Source: Methylobacterium frigidaeris
GTDB taxonomy: Bacteria > Pseudomonadota > Alphaproteobacteria > Rhizobiales > Beijerinckiaceae
Length of the DNA stretch: 64,000 bases
Reading direction: 5' to 3'
Assembly: GCF_022179185.1 (NCBI RefSeq)
Contig: NZ_BPQJ01000008.1
Span: 124,001-188,000, forward strand
Shown piece by piece: positions 33,883 to 43,530 of this stretch (within the stretch, counting starts at the first letter, position 1; every line of letters begins with the position of its first letter). A program made the translations under genes and the position numbers. The notes beneath the pieces were generated by a model, which was not told the DNA's origin, did no database searches, and worked only from the letters and a program-made list of their open reading frames with translations.

Positions 33883-35616
33883 ATGTCGGGCCGCACCGTT
33901 GCCGATCTCTGCATCGAGACCCTGGAACATGCCGGCGTGGAACGCGTCTACGGCGTCGTCGGCGACAGCCTGAACGGTCTCACCGAGGCGATCCGGGCCC
34001 GGGGAAAGATCCGCTGGGTGCATGTGCGCCACGAGGAGGTGGCGGCCTTCGCGGCCTCCGCCGAATCGCAAGGAACGGGCGGGCTCGCCGTCTGCGCCGG
34101 CTCCTGCGGGCCGGGCCATCTCCACCTCATCAACGGCCTCTACGACGCCCACCGCTCCCGCACGCCGGTGCTGGCGATCGCCGCGCACATCCCCTCGGCG
34201 GAGATCGGCACCAACTACTTCCAGGCCACCCATCCCGAGGAGCTGTTCCGGGAGTGCAGCCACTATTGCGAGCTGGTCTCCGATCCGGCGCAGCTGCCTT
34301 ACGTCCTCGAGATCGCGATCCGCACCGCGATCGGAAAGGGCGGCGTCGCGGTGGTGGTGATCCCGGGCGACGTCGCGCTGAAGGAGGCGCCCGAGCGGGC
34401 GCTCGCCGCGCCCAAGACCCTGGCCCCGAAGCCGCCGATCGTCCTGCCGCCGGCGGACGAGCTCGATGCGCTGGCCGATCTCCTCAATGGGACCGAGAAG
34501 GTGACGTTGTTCTGCGGCCGCGGCTGCGCCGGGGCGCGGGACCAGGTGATCCGCCTCGCCGAGGCCCTGCAGGCGCCGGTGGTGCACGCGCTCGGCGGCA
34601 AGGAGCACGTCGAGAGCGACAACCCCTACGACGTCGGCATGACCGGGCTGATCGGCTTCTCCTCCGGCTACGCCGCGATGGAGGCCTGCGACGCCCTGGT
34701 CCTGCTCGGCACCGACTTTCCCTATCGCCAATTCTATCCCGAGACAGCGAAGATCGCCCAGATCGACATCCGGCCGGAGAATCTCGGCCGCCGCTGCCGG
34801 CTCGATCTCGGCCTCGTCGGCGACGTCGCGGTGACCATCGCGGGCCTGCTGCCGCGGCTGAAGGGCAGCCGGGATTCGAGCCATCTGGAGCGCTGCCTGA
34901 AGCACTACGCCAAGGCCCGCGAGGGCCTCGACGACCTCGCCACCGGCAAGCCCGGCCGCAAGCCGATCCACCCGCAATACCTGACCCGGCTGGTCAGCGA
35001 GGCGGCGAGCCCCGACGCGGTGTTCACGGCCGATGTCGGCACGCCGACGATCTGGGCGGCGCGCTACCTCAGGATGTCCCAAGGCCGGCGGCTGATCGGC
35101 TCCTGGGCGCACGGCTCGATGGCCAACGCCATGGCGCACGCGATCGGGCTGCAGGCGTCGCAGCCGGGCCGTCAGGTGATCGCGCTCGCGGGCGACGGCG
35201 GCTTCACCATGCTGATGGGCGACCTCCTCACGCTGGTGCAGGAGAAGCTGCCGGTGAAGGTCGTGGTGTTCAACAACGGCACCCTGGGCTTCGTCGAGAT
35301 GGAGATGAAGGCCGCCGGCTATCTCGATACCGGTGTCGCGCTCCAGAACCCCGACTTTTCCGCCATCGCCCGCGCCGCCGGCCTGCACGGCCGCCGGGTC
35401 GAGGATCCGGGCGAGCTGGAGGGGGCGCTTGCCGAGATGCTGGCCCATGACGGCCCGGCCCTCCTCGACGTGGTGACGAACCGCCAGGAGCTCGCCATGC
35501 CGCCCCGGATCCAGGCCGAACAGGTGAAGGGCTTCAGCCTCTACGTGATGCGGGCGGTGATGAACGGCCGCGGCGACGAGATCCTCGACCTCGCCAAGTC
35601 CAACCTGATCCGGTGA
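33883..35616 (+). CDS. poxB: TPP-dependent pyruvate dehydrogenase (quinone) / PoxB-like
   Basis: The 577-residue enzyme has the three domains of the acetolactate synthase/pyruvate oxidase family. The Pyr domain (1-~175) carries the catalytic Glu in [11 protein letters not shown]. The central domain (~185-335) ends in LPRLKGS. The PP domain has the TPP/Mg motif [15 protein letters not shown]...FNN. Overall order and features such as [16 protein letters not shown] match PoxB, which oxidatively decarboxylates pyruvate to acetate and CO2, passing electrons to quinone via FAD. The C-terminus ([26 protein letters not shown]) matches the membrane-binding region of PoxB. Acetolactate synthase or sulfoacetaldehyde acetyltransferase are alternatives but less likely. 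It is monocistronic. Confidence 0.85.
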   Translation: MSGRTVADLCIETLEHAGVERVYGVVGDSLNGLTEAIRARGKIRWVHVRHEEVAAFAASAESQGTGGLAVCAGSCGPGHLHLINGLYDAHRSRTPVLAIAAHIPSAEIGTNYFQATHPEELFRECSHYCELVSDPAQLPYVLEIAIRTAIGKGGVAVVVIPGDVALKEAPERALAAPKTLAPKPPIVLPPADELDALADLLNGTEKVTLFCGRGCAGARDQVIRLAEALQAPVVHALGGKEHVESDNPYDVGMTGLIGFSSGYAAMEACDALVLLGTDFPYRQFYPETAKIAQIDIRPENLGRRCRLDLGLVGDVAVTIAGLLPRLKGSRDSSHLERCLKHYAKAREGLDDLATGKPGRKPIHPQYLTRLVSEAASPDAVFTADVGTPTIWAARYLRMSQGRRLIGSWAHGSMANAMAHAIGLQASQPGRQVIALAGDGGFTMLMGDLLTLVQEKLPVKVVVFNNGTLGFVEMEMKAAGYLDTGVALQNPDFSAIARAAGLHGRRVEDPGELEGALAEMLAHDGPALLDVVTNRQELAMPPRIQAEQVKGFSLYVMRAVMNGRGDEILDLAKSNLIR

Positions 35617-36023
35617 GCGATTCCGCTGGGAGACCGGGGCGGCGCCGGCGCGCCGTCCCTCATCCACACGACGAGGTCATCGACCGGGCGGTCACCGAGA
35701 GCGGCAGTCGACCGGAGCCTTGGCAATAATCCCGGGCGGCTCCGCGAAGAGTGAACAATCGGCTTGGCAGGAGAGCGGGATCGGCGGGTGGGTTCCGTCG
35801 CATCCGTGACGCGGGACGACACCCTGTTTGCTCGGATGGAGGACCGCGCCGATCCTCCTGGACCGATCAGCGGGTGTTCCGTCCCCTGATCGGACCGGCG
35901 GCACGCACGGACGGTGCAATCCATATATCGTTCGGCCTAATCTCTTCGGATGGGATCTGGCATGACCCTGCGTCGAGGAAGGGCCTGCGACAGTTCCTCG
36001 ACGCCCGTCTCTGACGGCCGTCC

Positions 36024-36047
36024 TCAAGTTTGATTGCGCAAACTTGA
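36024..36047. promoter_or_regulatory. 9-bp inverted repeat, possible operator
   Basis: TCAAGTTTG (36024-36032) and CAAACTTGA (36039-36047) form a perfect palindrome around a 6-nt spacer, about 70 bp upstream of a TATAAT and 200 bp before the receptor start. There is no T-run, so an operator is more likely than a terminator. It does not match the Irr, RirA or Fur boxes I know. The regulator is unknown. Confidence 0.5.
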
Positions 36048-36115
36048 CTCCGACAAACGGCTGCCCCCATAGATTTTCGCAGCGATCGAGACCGGGCGAC
36101 CGACAATACTTTCAT

Positions 36116-36121
36116 TATAAT
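36116..36121 (+). promoter_or_regulatory. Possible -10 element upstream of the TonB receptor
   Basis: TATAAT lies in an AT-rich stretch (36100-36135) rare in this genome. No good -35 hexamer is found 17 bp upstream, so it may need an activator such as an ECF sigma factor or the factor bound at 36024-36047. The assignment is tentative. Confidence 0.3.
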
Positions 36122-36248
36122 AGCTATAAAACATAGCGCTTGTTAGGGCTCATCGATTTTGCCATTCGGTTTCCAGCCGCGGCCAGCCGTGATCTGACCC
36201 ACGTTGTACTGGCCGCGATCAGCCTTCCCGCTCGCCCTGGATCCCGTC

Positions 36249-38609
36249 ATGTCTGTCCCGTCGTCGCGTCGCGTTCCCCACCTCTCGCTCGTGGGGCGAC
36301 GGCGTCGGTTGACCTGGTCGTTGCTGTCGGGCGTGGTGCTGTCCGCCGGCATGGCCGCGGGCGTGCGCGCCCAGGACGGCGCCGAGATCGCCCTCGACAC
36401 CATCAACATCGAGGGCGCCGCCCGCCCGGTCACCGCAACGGCCGCTGGCACGCAGCCGGGCGGCGCCCGCGGGCCGGTGCCGGGCTACGTCGCCTCGCGC
36501 AGCGTGGTGGCGACCAAGACCGACACGCCGATCCTCGAGACCGCGCAATCGATCACCGTCATCGGCCGCGAGCAGATCGAGGACCAGAACGCGCTCACCA
36601 TCAACCAGGCCCTGCGCTACAGCCCGAGCGTGACGACCGAGCAGCGCGGCGGCGCCGGCGGAACCAGGCTGGAGCAGTTCTCGATCCGCGGCTTCACCGC
36701 GCCGCTCTTCCTGGACGGGATGCGCCTGCCGACCTCCCGCGACGCCTTCCCGTCGGTCGATCCCTACCGGATCGAGCGCATCGACATCATCAAGGGCCCG
36801 GCCTCGGTGCTCTACGGGCAGTCGGGTCCCGGCGGTATCGTCAACCTGACGTCGAAAATGCCGCAATTCGTCCGCCACGGCGAGGTCTTCGTCCAGGGCG
36901 GCGGCTTCAGCGAGGTCCGGGGCGGCTTCGACGTCGGCGGGCCGATCACCTCCGAGACCACGGTGCCGGGGACGGAGCAATTCGCCTTCCGGGTGACGGG
37001 CTTGGGATGGAACGGCGACGGGCCGGCGGTGACGACCCGGGTCGAGCGCGCCTTCATCCAGCCGAGCCTGACCTGGCGGCCCTCCGCCGACACCTCGCTC
37101 ACCGTGCTCGGCCTCTACCAGCGCGACCCGTTCTCCGGCTTCTACGGCGGCTTCCCGGCTTTCGGCACGGTCTTCCCGCGCAATTTCGGCAACGGCATCG
37201 TCGGGCGCCTGCCGGTCGACTTCTACGACGGCGACCGCAACTTCGAGCAATCCGACCGCACGCAAGCCGCGGTCACCTACATCCTCGACCACCGCTTCGA
37301 CGACGCCTTCCGGTTTCACTCCTCCGGCCGCTTCCTGCGAACAGAAGGGCAGTACCGCAGCGTCTACGGCGCCTTCAGCTCCACCACGCCGATCTCGACG
37401 CTCTCGGCGCTGACCTCCGGGCTGTTGATCAACCGCTCGCGCATCGCCACCGACGTGGCGATCGACGCCTACACGATGGACAATTACTTCGAGGCGAAGT
37501 TCGACACTGGCCCCTTCGCCCACACGGCCCTGTTCGGCGTCGATCACCAGACGCTCAAGACCCGGACGCTCGCGACCCCGTTCCCCGCCGCGCCCGACCT
37601 CAACGCGCTGGCGCCGAACTACGACATGAACATCGCGGTTCCGGGCTTCACCAGCAATGCCCGCATCACCGCCCAGCAAACCGGCGTCTACCTTCAGGAC
37701 CAGATCAAGTTCGACCGCCTCGTCCTGACGCTGGGCGGGCGCTACGACACCGCGCGGCAGACCGGGCCAACCCGGACGCTCGCCACCGGCGCCGTCACCT
37801 TCCAGGACGTGCCCTCCGATGCCCTGACCTACCGGGCGAGCCTGCTCTACCTGTTCGACAGCGGCGTGGCACCTTACGTCTCCTACAGCGAGGCGTTCGA
37901 GCCGATCACCAACGGGCGCATCTACGATCCGGCCTTCGGCTCGACCGGGCGCATCCCCGACCCGATCTCGAGCCGCCAGTACGAGGCCGGCGTCAAGTAT
38001 CAGCCGCCGGGCACCGACATCCTGCTCACCGCCGCGGCCTTCGACATCAAGCGCTCGAACACCCTAACGGCCGACCCGGTGAACGGGCCGACCTTCAGTC
38101 TCCAGACCGGCGAGATCGGCGTGCAGGGCGTCGAGTTCGAGGCCCGCGCCAACCTCGCCGAGGGGCTGAACCTGATCGGCGGCGTGTCGTTCCTGGACGT
38201 GCGCAACACCCGCGACACCGCCACGACCTTCAACCAGGTCACGGGCCAGCAGGTGCCGATCGTCGGCCTGCGTCCGACCGCGATCCCGGATCGCACCGCC
38301 TCGCTGTTCGTCGATTACCGCTTCCAGTCCGGCCCGCTGCTCGGCCTCAGCCTCGGGGGCGGCGTGCGCTACCTCGGCGGCTCTTGGGGCGATCCGGCCA
38401 ACACCTTCCGGGTGCCCGAGGCCGTGCTGGTCGACGCGGTGGCGAGCTACGAGCTCAAGCACCTGAACCCGAATTTCGAGGGCTTCAACCTCCAGGTCAA
38501 CGCCCAGAACCTCCTCGACGACCGCACCGTGACCGGCTGCTTTTCCTACGCGACCTGCTTCTACGGCCTGCCGCGCACGGTCTATGCGACCCTGCGGTAC
38601 CGCTGGTAA
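36249..38609 (+). CDS. TonB-dependent siderophore receptor
   Basis: The 786-residue outer-membrane protein has a signal peptide (to about VRAQ, residue 41) after an Arg-rich N-terminus. The plug domain (~75-215) contains TDTPILETAQSITVIGREQIEDQ, SIRGFTAPLFLDGMRLP and PASVLYGQSGPGGIVNLTSK. A 22-strand barrel follows and ends in LRYRW, with the aromatic C-terminal residue that BAM recognises. The sequence matches ferrichrome/FhuA-type and hydroxamate or catecholate siderophore receptors; which siderophore is unknown. It heads an operon with DUF3649, PepSY and DUF3325 genes, a known iron-uptake grouping. ATG 36249 is favoured over an upstream ATG at 36204. Confidence 0.93.
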   Translation: MSVPSSRRVPHLSLVGRRRRLTWSLLSGVVLSAGMAAGVRAQDGAEIALDTINIEGAARPVTATAAGTQPGGARGPVPGYVASRSVVATKTDTPILETAQSITVIGREQIEDQNALTINQALRYSPSVTTEQRGGAGGTRLEQFSIRGFTAPLFLDGMRLPTSRDAFPSVDPYRIERIDIIKGPASVLYGQSGPGGIVNLTSKMPQFVRHGEVFVQGGGFSEVRGGFDVGGPITSETTVPGTEQFAFRVTGLGWNGDGPAVTTRVERAFIQPSLTWRPSADTSLTVLGLYQRDPFSGFYGGFPAFGTVFPRNFGNGIVGRLPVDFYDGDRNFEQSDRTQAAVTYILDHRFDDAFRFHSSGRFLRTEGQYRSVYGAFSSTTPISTLSALTSGLLINRSRIATDVAIDAYTMDNYFEAKFDTGPFAHTALFGVDHQTLKTRTLATPFPAAPDLNALAPNYDMNIAVPGFTSNARITAQQTGVYLQDQIKFDRLVLTLGGRYDTARQTGPTRTLATGAVTFQDVPSDALTYRASLLYLFDSGVAPYVSYSEAFEPITNGRIYDPAFGSTGRIPDPISSRQYEAGVKYQPPGTDILLTAAAFDIKRSNTLTADPVNGPTFSLQTGEIGVQGVEFEARANLAEGLNLIGGVSFLDVRNTRDTATTFNQVTGQQVPIVGLRPTAIPDRTASLFVDYRFQSGPLLGLSLGGGVRYLGGSWGDPANTFRVPEAVLVDAVASYELKHLNPNFEGFNLQVNAQNLLDDRTVTGCFSYATCFYGLPRTVYATLRYRW

Positions 38610-38618
38610 GGGGGCGAC

Positions 38619-38942
38619 ATGACCCGCGCGCCCACGCTTCAGGTCCGCGCCGCGGTGGCGGGCCGCGTCGTCCTCGCCGCCGGCGGGGGCTACGCGGTCG
38701 CCGGCCTCGCCACCGCCCTCCTGTCGCTGACCCTGCCGATGCCCCGGGCGGAGGCCGTGACGACGGCGACGCTCCTGAGCTTCGCCGTCATGGTGGGCAT
38801 CGTGGTCGTGGTCTTCGCGGCCCGCTCGCTCGGGCGCGCCGCCGCGATCATCGGGGGCCTCGCCCTCGTGCTCGGCGTCGCGCTCTGGTTCGTCACCGGA
38901 TCGCTCTCCATCGGATCGTCGCCAATCGGACCTTCCCCATGA
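38619..38942 (+). CDS. DUF3649-type inner-membrane protein of the iron operon
   Basis: A 107-residue protein with three hydrophobic segments (VAGLATALLSLTLPMP, TLLSFAVMVGIVVVVFAA, IIGGLALVLGVALWFVTG). The N-terminus is RAAVAGRVVLAAGGGYAVAGL, which is typical of DUF3649 proteins found between a siderophore receptor and a PepSY membrane protein. It starts 9 bp after the receptor stop and its TGA overlaps the next ATG, so translation is coupled. It is thought to help reduce or move ferric siderophore at the inner membrane, but no mechanism is known. Confidence 0.8.
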   Translation: MTRAPTLQVRAAVAGRVVLAAGGGYAVAGLATALLSLTLPMPRAEAVTTATLLSFAVMVGIVVVVFAARSLGRAAAIIGGLALVLGVALWFVTGSLSIGSSPIGPSP

Positions 38943-40498
38943 AGCAGGGTTTCCGCCAGTCCATGGCCTGGCTGCACACCTGGTCCGGCCTCGTCGTCGG
39001 CTGGGTGCTGTTCGCCGTCTTCGTCACCGGCACCGCGAGCTATTACCGGGCCGAGATCTCGCGCTGGATGCAGCCGGAGCTGAAGCGCGAGGCGCAGGTC
39101 ACTCCCGAGGCCCTGGCGGCTGCCGCCGACCTCGCGGTCGTCCACCTTCAGACCCATGCGGGGGCGGCGCGGACCTGGTTCGTCACCCTGCCGACGCCGG
39201 AACGGCCCCTCGTCGAGCTGTTCTGGCGCAACAAGCCCGGCACGCCGCCGGGCCACGTCCTGCTCGATCCACAGACCGGCGCGCCCGCCGCGATGCGGGC
39301 CACCCGCGGCGGCGACTTCTTCTACCGCTTCCACTTCGAGCTGAACCTAGCCCCGCTCTGGGGCCGCTGGATCGTCGGGATCTGCGCGATGGTGATGCTG
39401 GTGGCCCTGGTGAGCGGGGTCATCACCCACCGGCGCATCTTCGCCGACTTCTTCACCCTGCGTCGGGACAAGGCGGCGCAGCGCGGCTGGCTCGATGCCC
39501 ACAACGTCAGCGGCGTGCTGGCGCTGCCGTTCCACCTGATGATCACCTATACGGGCGTCGTGACGCTCGCGCTGATGTACATGCCCTGGGGCGTCACTGC
39601 GGCCTACAAGGGCGACCAGTTCGCCTACTTCGCCGAGACCGGGCAGATCACGAAAGCCCGCCCGGCCGCCGGCCAGCCCGGCACTCTCGCCCCGGTCGGG
39701 CCGATGGTCGGCCGTGCGCTCGCGACCATCCCCGAACCGCTCGAACGGCTCACCATCGTCAACCCGCGCGACGCGAACTCCACCGTGGTGGCGGTGTTCG
39801 AGGAGCCGCACGGCCTCTCGCACGAGCACCCGCAGGTCGCCTTCGCGGGCACCAGCGGCGACGTCGTCGAGGTTCTGTCCGGTGGGCTGAAACCCGCCGC
39901 CAAGACCTTCACCACCATGGTCGGCCTGCACGAGGCGCATTTCGCCGGGGCGGCCTTGCGGGTGCTGTTCTTCCTGTGCGGGCTGATGGGCTGCGCCATG
40001 GTGGGGAGCGGGCTGGTGCTCTGGACCGTGGCGCGGCTGCCGAAGGCCGGGGTCGCAACGGGATTCGGCTGGCGCCTCGTCCACGCCCTCAATCTCGGCA
40101 CGATCGCGGGCCTGCCGGCGGGCATCGCGGCCTACTTCCTCGCCAACCGGCTGCTCCCCCTCGACCTTGGAGCCCGAGCGGAGCGCGAGGTCTGGGTGTT
40201 CTTCGGCGCCTGGCTCGCGGTGGCTCTGGTCGGGCTGTGGCCCGCGCCGCGCCGGGCCTGGCGGGGGGCGCTCGCCCTCGTCGCGGCCCTGTTCGTCGCG
40301 GTGGTGATCGTCGACGTCGCGACCGCCCGGGCCCTGTGGGACGATCCGGCCTGGTTCCTCGGCTTCGACGCCGCGCTGCTGGCGCTCGCCGCCGGCTTCG
40401 CCCTCGTCTCGCACAAGGTCGCCCGCTTCGCAGCCCCGCGCCGGATGCGCCGGGTCATGGAGGCGCCCGCTGCCGCGCCACAGATGGGACGGGCATGA
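38939..40498 (+). CDS. PepSY-domain transmembrane protein (siderophore reductase-like)
   Basis: The 519-residue inner-membrane protein has the classic layout of PepSY-TM iron reductases: MAWLHTWSGLVVGWVLFAVFVTGTASY (helix 1), a periplasmic PepSY region, helices near IVGICAMVMLVALVSGVITHRRIF with conserved His, HNVSGVLALPFHLMITYTGVV, and further C-terminal helices. The His residues in HTW, THRR, DAHN and FHLM could bind heme. Such proteins are proposed to reduce ferric siderophores in the periplasm. Its ATG overlaps the preceding stop, and it overlaps the next gene by 4 bp. Operon context makes the iron role likely. Confidence 0.9.
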   Translation: MKQGFRQSMAWLHTWSGLVVGWVLFAVFVTGTASYYRAEISRWMQPELKREAQVTPEALAAAADLAVVHLQTHAGAARTWFVTLPTPERPLVELFWRNKPGTPPGHVLLDPQTGAPAAMRATRGGDFFYRFHFELNLAPLWGRWIVGICAMVMLVALVSGVITHRRIFADFFTLRRDKAAQRGWLDAHNVSGVLALPFHLMITYTGVVTLALMYMPWGVTAAYKGDQFAYFAETGQITKARPAAGQPGTLAPVGPMVGRALATIPEPLERLTIVNPRDANSTVVAVFEEPHGLSHEHPQVAFAGTSGDVVEVLSGGLKPAAKTFTTMVGLHEAHFAGAALRVLFFLCGLMGCAMVGSGLVLWTVARLPKAGVATGFGWRLVHALNLGTIAGLPAGIAAYFLANRLLPLDLGARAEREVWVFFGAWLAVALVGLWPAPRRAWRGALALVAALFVAVVIVDVATARALWDDPAWFLGFDAALLALAAGFALVSHKVARFAAPRRMRRVMEAPAAAPQMGRA

Positions 40499-40830
40499 CG
40501 CTCCTCGTCAGCTTGGGCGTGAGCTTCCTCGGGTTCGCCGCACTGTGCCTGAGCATGGCCCGGCACCACCAGGCTGTGTGGTCGGGCCCGCCGGACCGGC
40601 ACCGCACGCTCACCCTGCGCGCCGCCGGCTGGGGGCTGATCGCCCTGTCCCTCGCCGCCGCGATCCGGTTCGACGGCTGGAATGTCGGCCCGGTCGACTG
40701 GCTCGGATCGCTGATCGGGGCCGGTCTCCTCCTGATCGTCGTCCAGTCGTACCGGCCGCGGGCGCTCCTCTGGATGACCCCGGTCGCGGCCGCGATCGCC
40801 CTCGTGGCCGCGCTCGGGTCGCTTGTTTGA
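40495..40830 (+). CDS. DUF3325-type membrane protein
   Basis: A 111-residue protein with four hydrophobic segments: LLVSLGVSFLGFAALCLSM, AAGWGLIALSLAAAIRF, WLGSLIGAGLLLIVVQSY and MTPVAAAIALVAALGSL. The motif MARHHQAVWSG between helices 1 and 2 is the hallmark of DUF3325 proteins, which close siderophore-uptake operons of the kind seen here. The ATG overlaps the PepSY stop (ATGA). The role is unknown, possibly an accessory of the PepSY reductase. It is convergent with the following gene, only 8 bp apart. Confidence 0.82.
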   Translation: MTLLVSLGVSFLGFAALCLSMARHHQAVWSGPPDRHRTLTLRAAGWGLIALSLAAAIRFDGWNVGPVDWLGSLIGAGLLLIVVQSYRPRALLWMTPVAAAIALVAALGSLV

Positions 40831-40838
40831 GGGCGGCG

Positions 40839-41645
40839 TCACCCCCGCCGCGACGCCTCCCCCAGCCGGCGCAGGTCCGCCACCACCGCCGGCGTGCCGG
40901 CATAGAGCAGCCCGCCGGTGAGCATGTCGTCGGAGCCGAGATACTCGGCGACGCCGCCGGCTTCGCTAACGAGGAGGAGGCCGGCATAGCAATCCCAGGC
41001 ATTGAGGCCGGGATCGTAGTAGCCGGCGAGCCGCCCGGCCGCGACGTAGGCGAGCATCAGGGCGCCGGAGCCGTTGCGGAACAGCACCCCACCCTCGCGG
41101 TAGAGGCCGTGCACGAAGGCGGCGGCCTCCGCGGCGGGGGTCTTCTGGGTGGCGCCGAAGCCGATATTGGCCGAGGTGAGCACCGTCGCGGAATCGATGC
41201 GCAGGGGCCGGCCGTTCACGGTCGCGCCCTCGCCCGCCAACCCCGCATAGGTCTCGCGCAGGACCGGCGCCTCGATCACGCCGGCGACCAGCCCCTCGGG
41301 TCCGCGCACGCCGATCGACACGCACCAGTTCGGCTGGCCGTTGAGGAACGGGCTGGTGCCGTCGATCGGATCGACCACCCAGGTATAGCCCGACCGGCTC
41401 GGGACCGGATCGTGCTCCTCGCCGATCACCCCGTCCTCCGGAAAGGTTTCCGCGATGCGGGCGCGGATCAGGAGCTCGACCTCGCGGTCGGCCTGCGAGA
41501 CGAGGTCCTGCGCGCCGCTCTTCTGCTCGATCACCAGCTCGTCGCGGGCGTTGAAGTACCCGAGGGCGGTCTCGCCGGCGGCGCGGGCGATCGCGAGGGC
41601 GTGGTCGCGGCGCGCGCGCGCGGCCCGGGTGGTGTCGGTGGTCAT
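40839..41645 (-). CDS. Inositol monophosphatase-family phosphatase
   Basis: A 268-residue Mg- or Li-sensitive phosphatase. Conserved metal sites are seen in order: QADREVE, GEEHD (Glu pair), DPIDGTSPF (Asp-Pro-Ile-Asp-Gly-Thr) and NAWDCYAG (the late Asp). The family includes inositol monophosphatase, histidinol phosphatase (HisN) and 3'(2'),5'-bisphosphate nucleotidase; motif spacing and length fit the HisN/IMPase branch, but the substrate cannot be decided. It lies downstream of a DapA-like and a NudC gene on the same strand, with a 53-bp gap. Confidence 0.88.
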   Translation of the reverse strand: MTTDTTRAARARRDHALAIARAAGETALGYFNARDELVIEQKSGAQDLVSQADREVELLIRARIAETFPEDGVIGEEHDPVPSRSGYTWVVDPIDGTSPFLNGQPNWCVSIGVRGPEGLVAGVIEAPVLRETYAGLAGEGATVNGRPLRIDSATVLTSANIGFGATQKTPAAEAAAFVHGLYREGGVLFRNGSGALMLAYVAAGRLAGYYDPGLNAWDCYAGLLLVSEAGGVAEYLGSDDMLTGGLLYAGTPAVVADLRRLGEASRRG

Positions 41646-41698
41646 GACGGTGACTTCCTCGAACGGATGGCGGCGGCCGTCCTACACGGCCGGTTGTC

Positions 41699-42598
41699 TC
41701 AGCTGTGCGACGTGATGCCTACGCCGGTGACGTCGGCGAGCGCCGCCGCGATGGCGGCCCGGGCTTCCGGCGAGGCCGGGCTCTGCGGCGGCACCGGATC
41801 GCCGACGGCGTAGCCCTGCATCTGCAGCGCCGCCTTGACGCAGGCGGCGAGGTTATAGCGGGCAAAAACCTCGTTGAAGGCCCAGACCCGCTTCTGCAAC
41901 GCCACCGCCTCGCCCCATCGCTCCTCCCGGCACAGCTGGTAGAGCGCCAGGCATTCCCGCGGGATGACGCAGGCGGGGCCGGCGAACCAGCCCTTGCCGC
42001 CGAGCATCATCACGCTCGCGGCGATGTGCGAGGAGGCGGCGAAGACGTCGAGGTCGCCGCCGACGCGGTTCAGGATCGAGAGCAGGCGCCCGGTATTGGT
42101 CGAGGCGTCCTTGATGCCGACGATGTTCGGGTGCCGGGAAAGCCGCGCGATGGAGGCGACCGAGAGGTCGGCGCGCTGGAAGTTCGGGTTGGTGTAGAGG
42201 ATGATCGGCAGGTCGGTGGCGTCCGCCACGGTCAGGAAGTACCGCTCGATCTCGCCTTCCGTCAGCGGGAAATAGGCGTCGAGGATCAGCACGATCCCGT
42301 CCGCCCCCGCCGCCCGGCAGGCCCTGGCCTGGGCCACTGCACCGCGGATGGCGGTCGAGGCGACGCCCGGCAGCACCGGCACCCGGCCCGCGGCGGCGGC
42401 GACCACCGCCGCTACGGTCTCGCGCTTCTGCGCCTCGTCGAGATAGGCGAACTCGCCGGTGCTGCCGAGCGGCGTCAGGCCGTGCACGCCGGCGGCGATC
42501 AGGTCGTCGCAGAGCGACGCCATCACCCCGGCCTCGACCCGCCCTTCCGGATCGAGCGGGGTGACGAGGTAGGGGATGATGCCCTCGAACCGCGCCAT
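41699..42598 (-). CDS. Dihydrodipicolinate synthase-family aldolase
   Basis: A 299-residue TIM-barrel class I aldolase. The GLTPLGSTGEFAYL motif binds the keto-acid carboxylate, YTNPN carries the Tyr of the relay, and NIVGIKDASTN holds the Schiff-base Lys. This is the NanA/DapA superfamily, which condenses or cleaves pyruvate. The motifs do not decide between 4-hydroxy-tetrahydrodipicolinate synthase and paralogues such as ketodeoxy sugar aldolases. A real dapA would usually sit elsewhere, so a paralogue is likely. It begins 3 bp after nudC, so the two are co-transcribed. Confidence 0.9.
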   Translation of the reverse strand: MARFEGIIPYLVTPLDPEGRVEAGVMASLCDDLIAAGVHGLTPLGSTGEFAYLDEAQKRETVAAVVAAAAGRVPVLPGVASTAIRGAVAQARACRAAGADGIVLILDAYFPLTEGEIERYFLTVADATDLPIILYTNPNFQRADLSVASIARLSRHPNIVGIKDASTNTGRLLSILNRVGGDLDVFAASSHIAASVMMLGGKGWFAGPACVIPRECLALYQLCREERWGEAVALQKRVWAFNEVFARYNLAACVKAALQMQGYAVGDPVPPQSPASPEARAAIAAALADVTGVGITSHS

Positions 42599-42600
42599 CG

Positions 42601-43530
42601 TCACCGCTCCGCGAAGCTGCGGACCAGGGCGTTCGCGATCGCCATCGGCGGCGGGGTCATCAGGCCGTCCGGGTGGCGGCGCTCTAGCATCTGCCGCACC
42701 TCGTCGCGGGTGAACCAGCGGGCATCCTCCAGCTCGGTCCGGTCGAGCACCAGGGCGTCGCCCTCCGCCTCGCCCTCGCAGCCGATCATCAGCGAGGACG
42801 GGAACGGCCAGGGCTGGGAGAGGTGGTAGCGCACCGCGCCGACCCGCACGCCGGCCTCCTCGAAGGTCTCGCGCCGCACCGCGTCCTCGATGGTCTCGCC
42901 GGGCTCCAGGAAGCCGGCGAGGCAGGAATAGACGCCGGGCGCGAACCGGGCCTGGCGGCCGAGCAGGCAGCGGTCGCCGTTCGTCACCAGCATGATCACC
43001 ACCGGGTCGGTGCGCGGGAAATGCTCGGTACCGCAAGACCCGCAATCGCGCCGGAAGCCGCCGCAGGAGAGGGTGGTGGGGTTGCCGCAATTGGCGCAGA
43101 AGCCGTGCCGGGCGTGCCAGCCGAGCAGCGACTTGGCGGTGGCGAGCACCCCCATCTCGGGTGCCGGCACCGCCCCCTCGACCGCGACGGCGCGGGCATC
43201 GAGCACCCGGTAGGCCGGATCGTCCCGGTACAGGGCCGCCGCATCCGCCGGCAGCGCCCCCGCGAAGGCGGGCCGCCCGCCGACCCGGCCGAGGAAGAGC
43301 TCGGGCGAAGGCTGGCCGGCCCGGGCCGCATCCTCGGGTGCCAGCAGGCAGGTGGCCCCGCCCTCCGTCATCCGCAGCACCGGCACGTCGCCGCAGAAAA
43401 GCAGCAGGCTGGCGTCGGGGGTGTCCGCCAGCGTCGGGGTCGGGCCGCTGCGCTCGGCGGAGTGGCGCTCGAGCAGGCTCTGGGCGTAGCCGAGGCGATC
43501 GAGGGAGGAGGGCAAGGCGGGGATCCTCAT
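42601..43530 (-). CDS. nudC: NAD+/NADH diphosphatase NudC
   Basis: The 309-residue enzyme hydrolyses NADH, and can decap NAD-capped RNA. It has the NudC-specific N-terminal domain, a four-Cys zinc ribbon (FCANCG ... DCGSCG), the Nudix box with GFLEPGE and RETFEEAG, and the diagnostic SQPWPFPSS after it. The spacing is that of bona fide NudC and not of a generic Nudix hydrolase. It lies at the start of a minus-strand trio with the DapA-like and inositol-phosphatase genes. Confidence 0.95.
   Translation of the reverse strand: MRIPALPSSLDRLGYAQSLLERHSAERSGPTPTLADTPDASLLLFCGDVPVLRMTEGGATCLLAPEDAARAGQPSPELFLGRVGGRPAFAGALPADAAALYRDDPAYRVLDARAVAVEGAVPAPEMGVLATAKSLLGWHARHGFCANCGNPTTLSCGGFRRDCGSCGTEHFPRTDPVVIMLVTNGDRCLLGRQARFAPGVYSCLAGFLEPGETIEDAVRRETFEEAGVRVGAVRYHLSQPWPFPSSLMIGCEGEAEGDALVLDRTELEDARWFTRDEVRQMLERRHPDGLMTPPPMAIANALVRSFAER

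Larger units (their letters stand above)
35617..36248. other. Intergenic region ahead of the TonB operon
   Basis: These 632 bp contain no supported gene. The 3' third is clearly AT-richer than the flanks, as expected for a regulated promoter region. It holds a 9-bp inverted repeat at 36024-36047 and a TATAAT hexamer at 36116-36121, both upstream of the TonB receptor. Confidence 0.4.

Noticed and set aside
36140..40498. A continuous 1452-codon open frame
   Set aside because: Only its 3' part (38939-40498) is a real gene, the PepSY protein. The rest is a shadow of the TonB receptor in another frame, rich in Arg/Pro/Ala and without domains.
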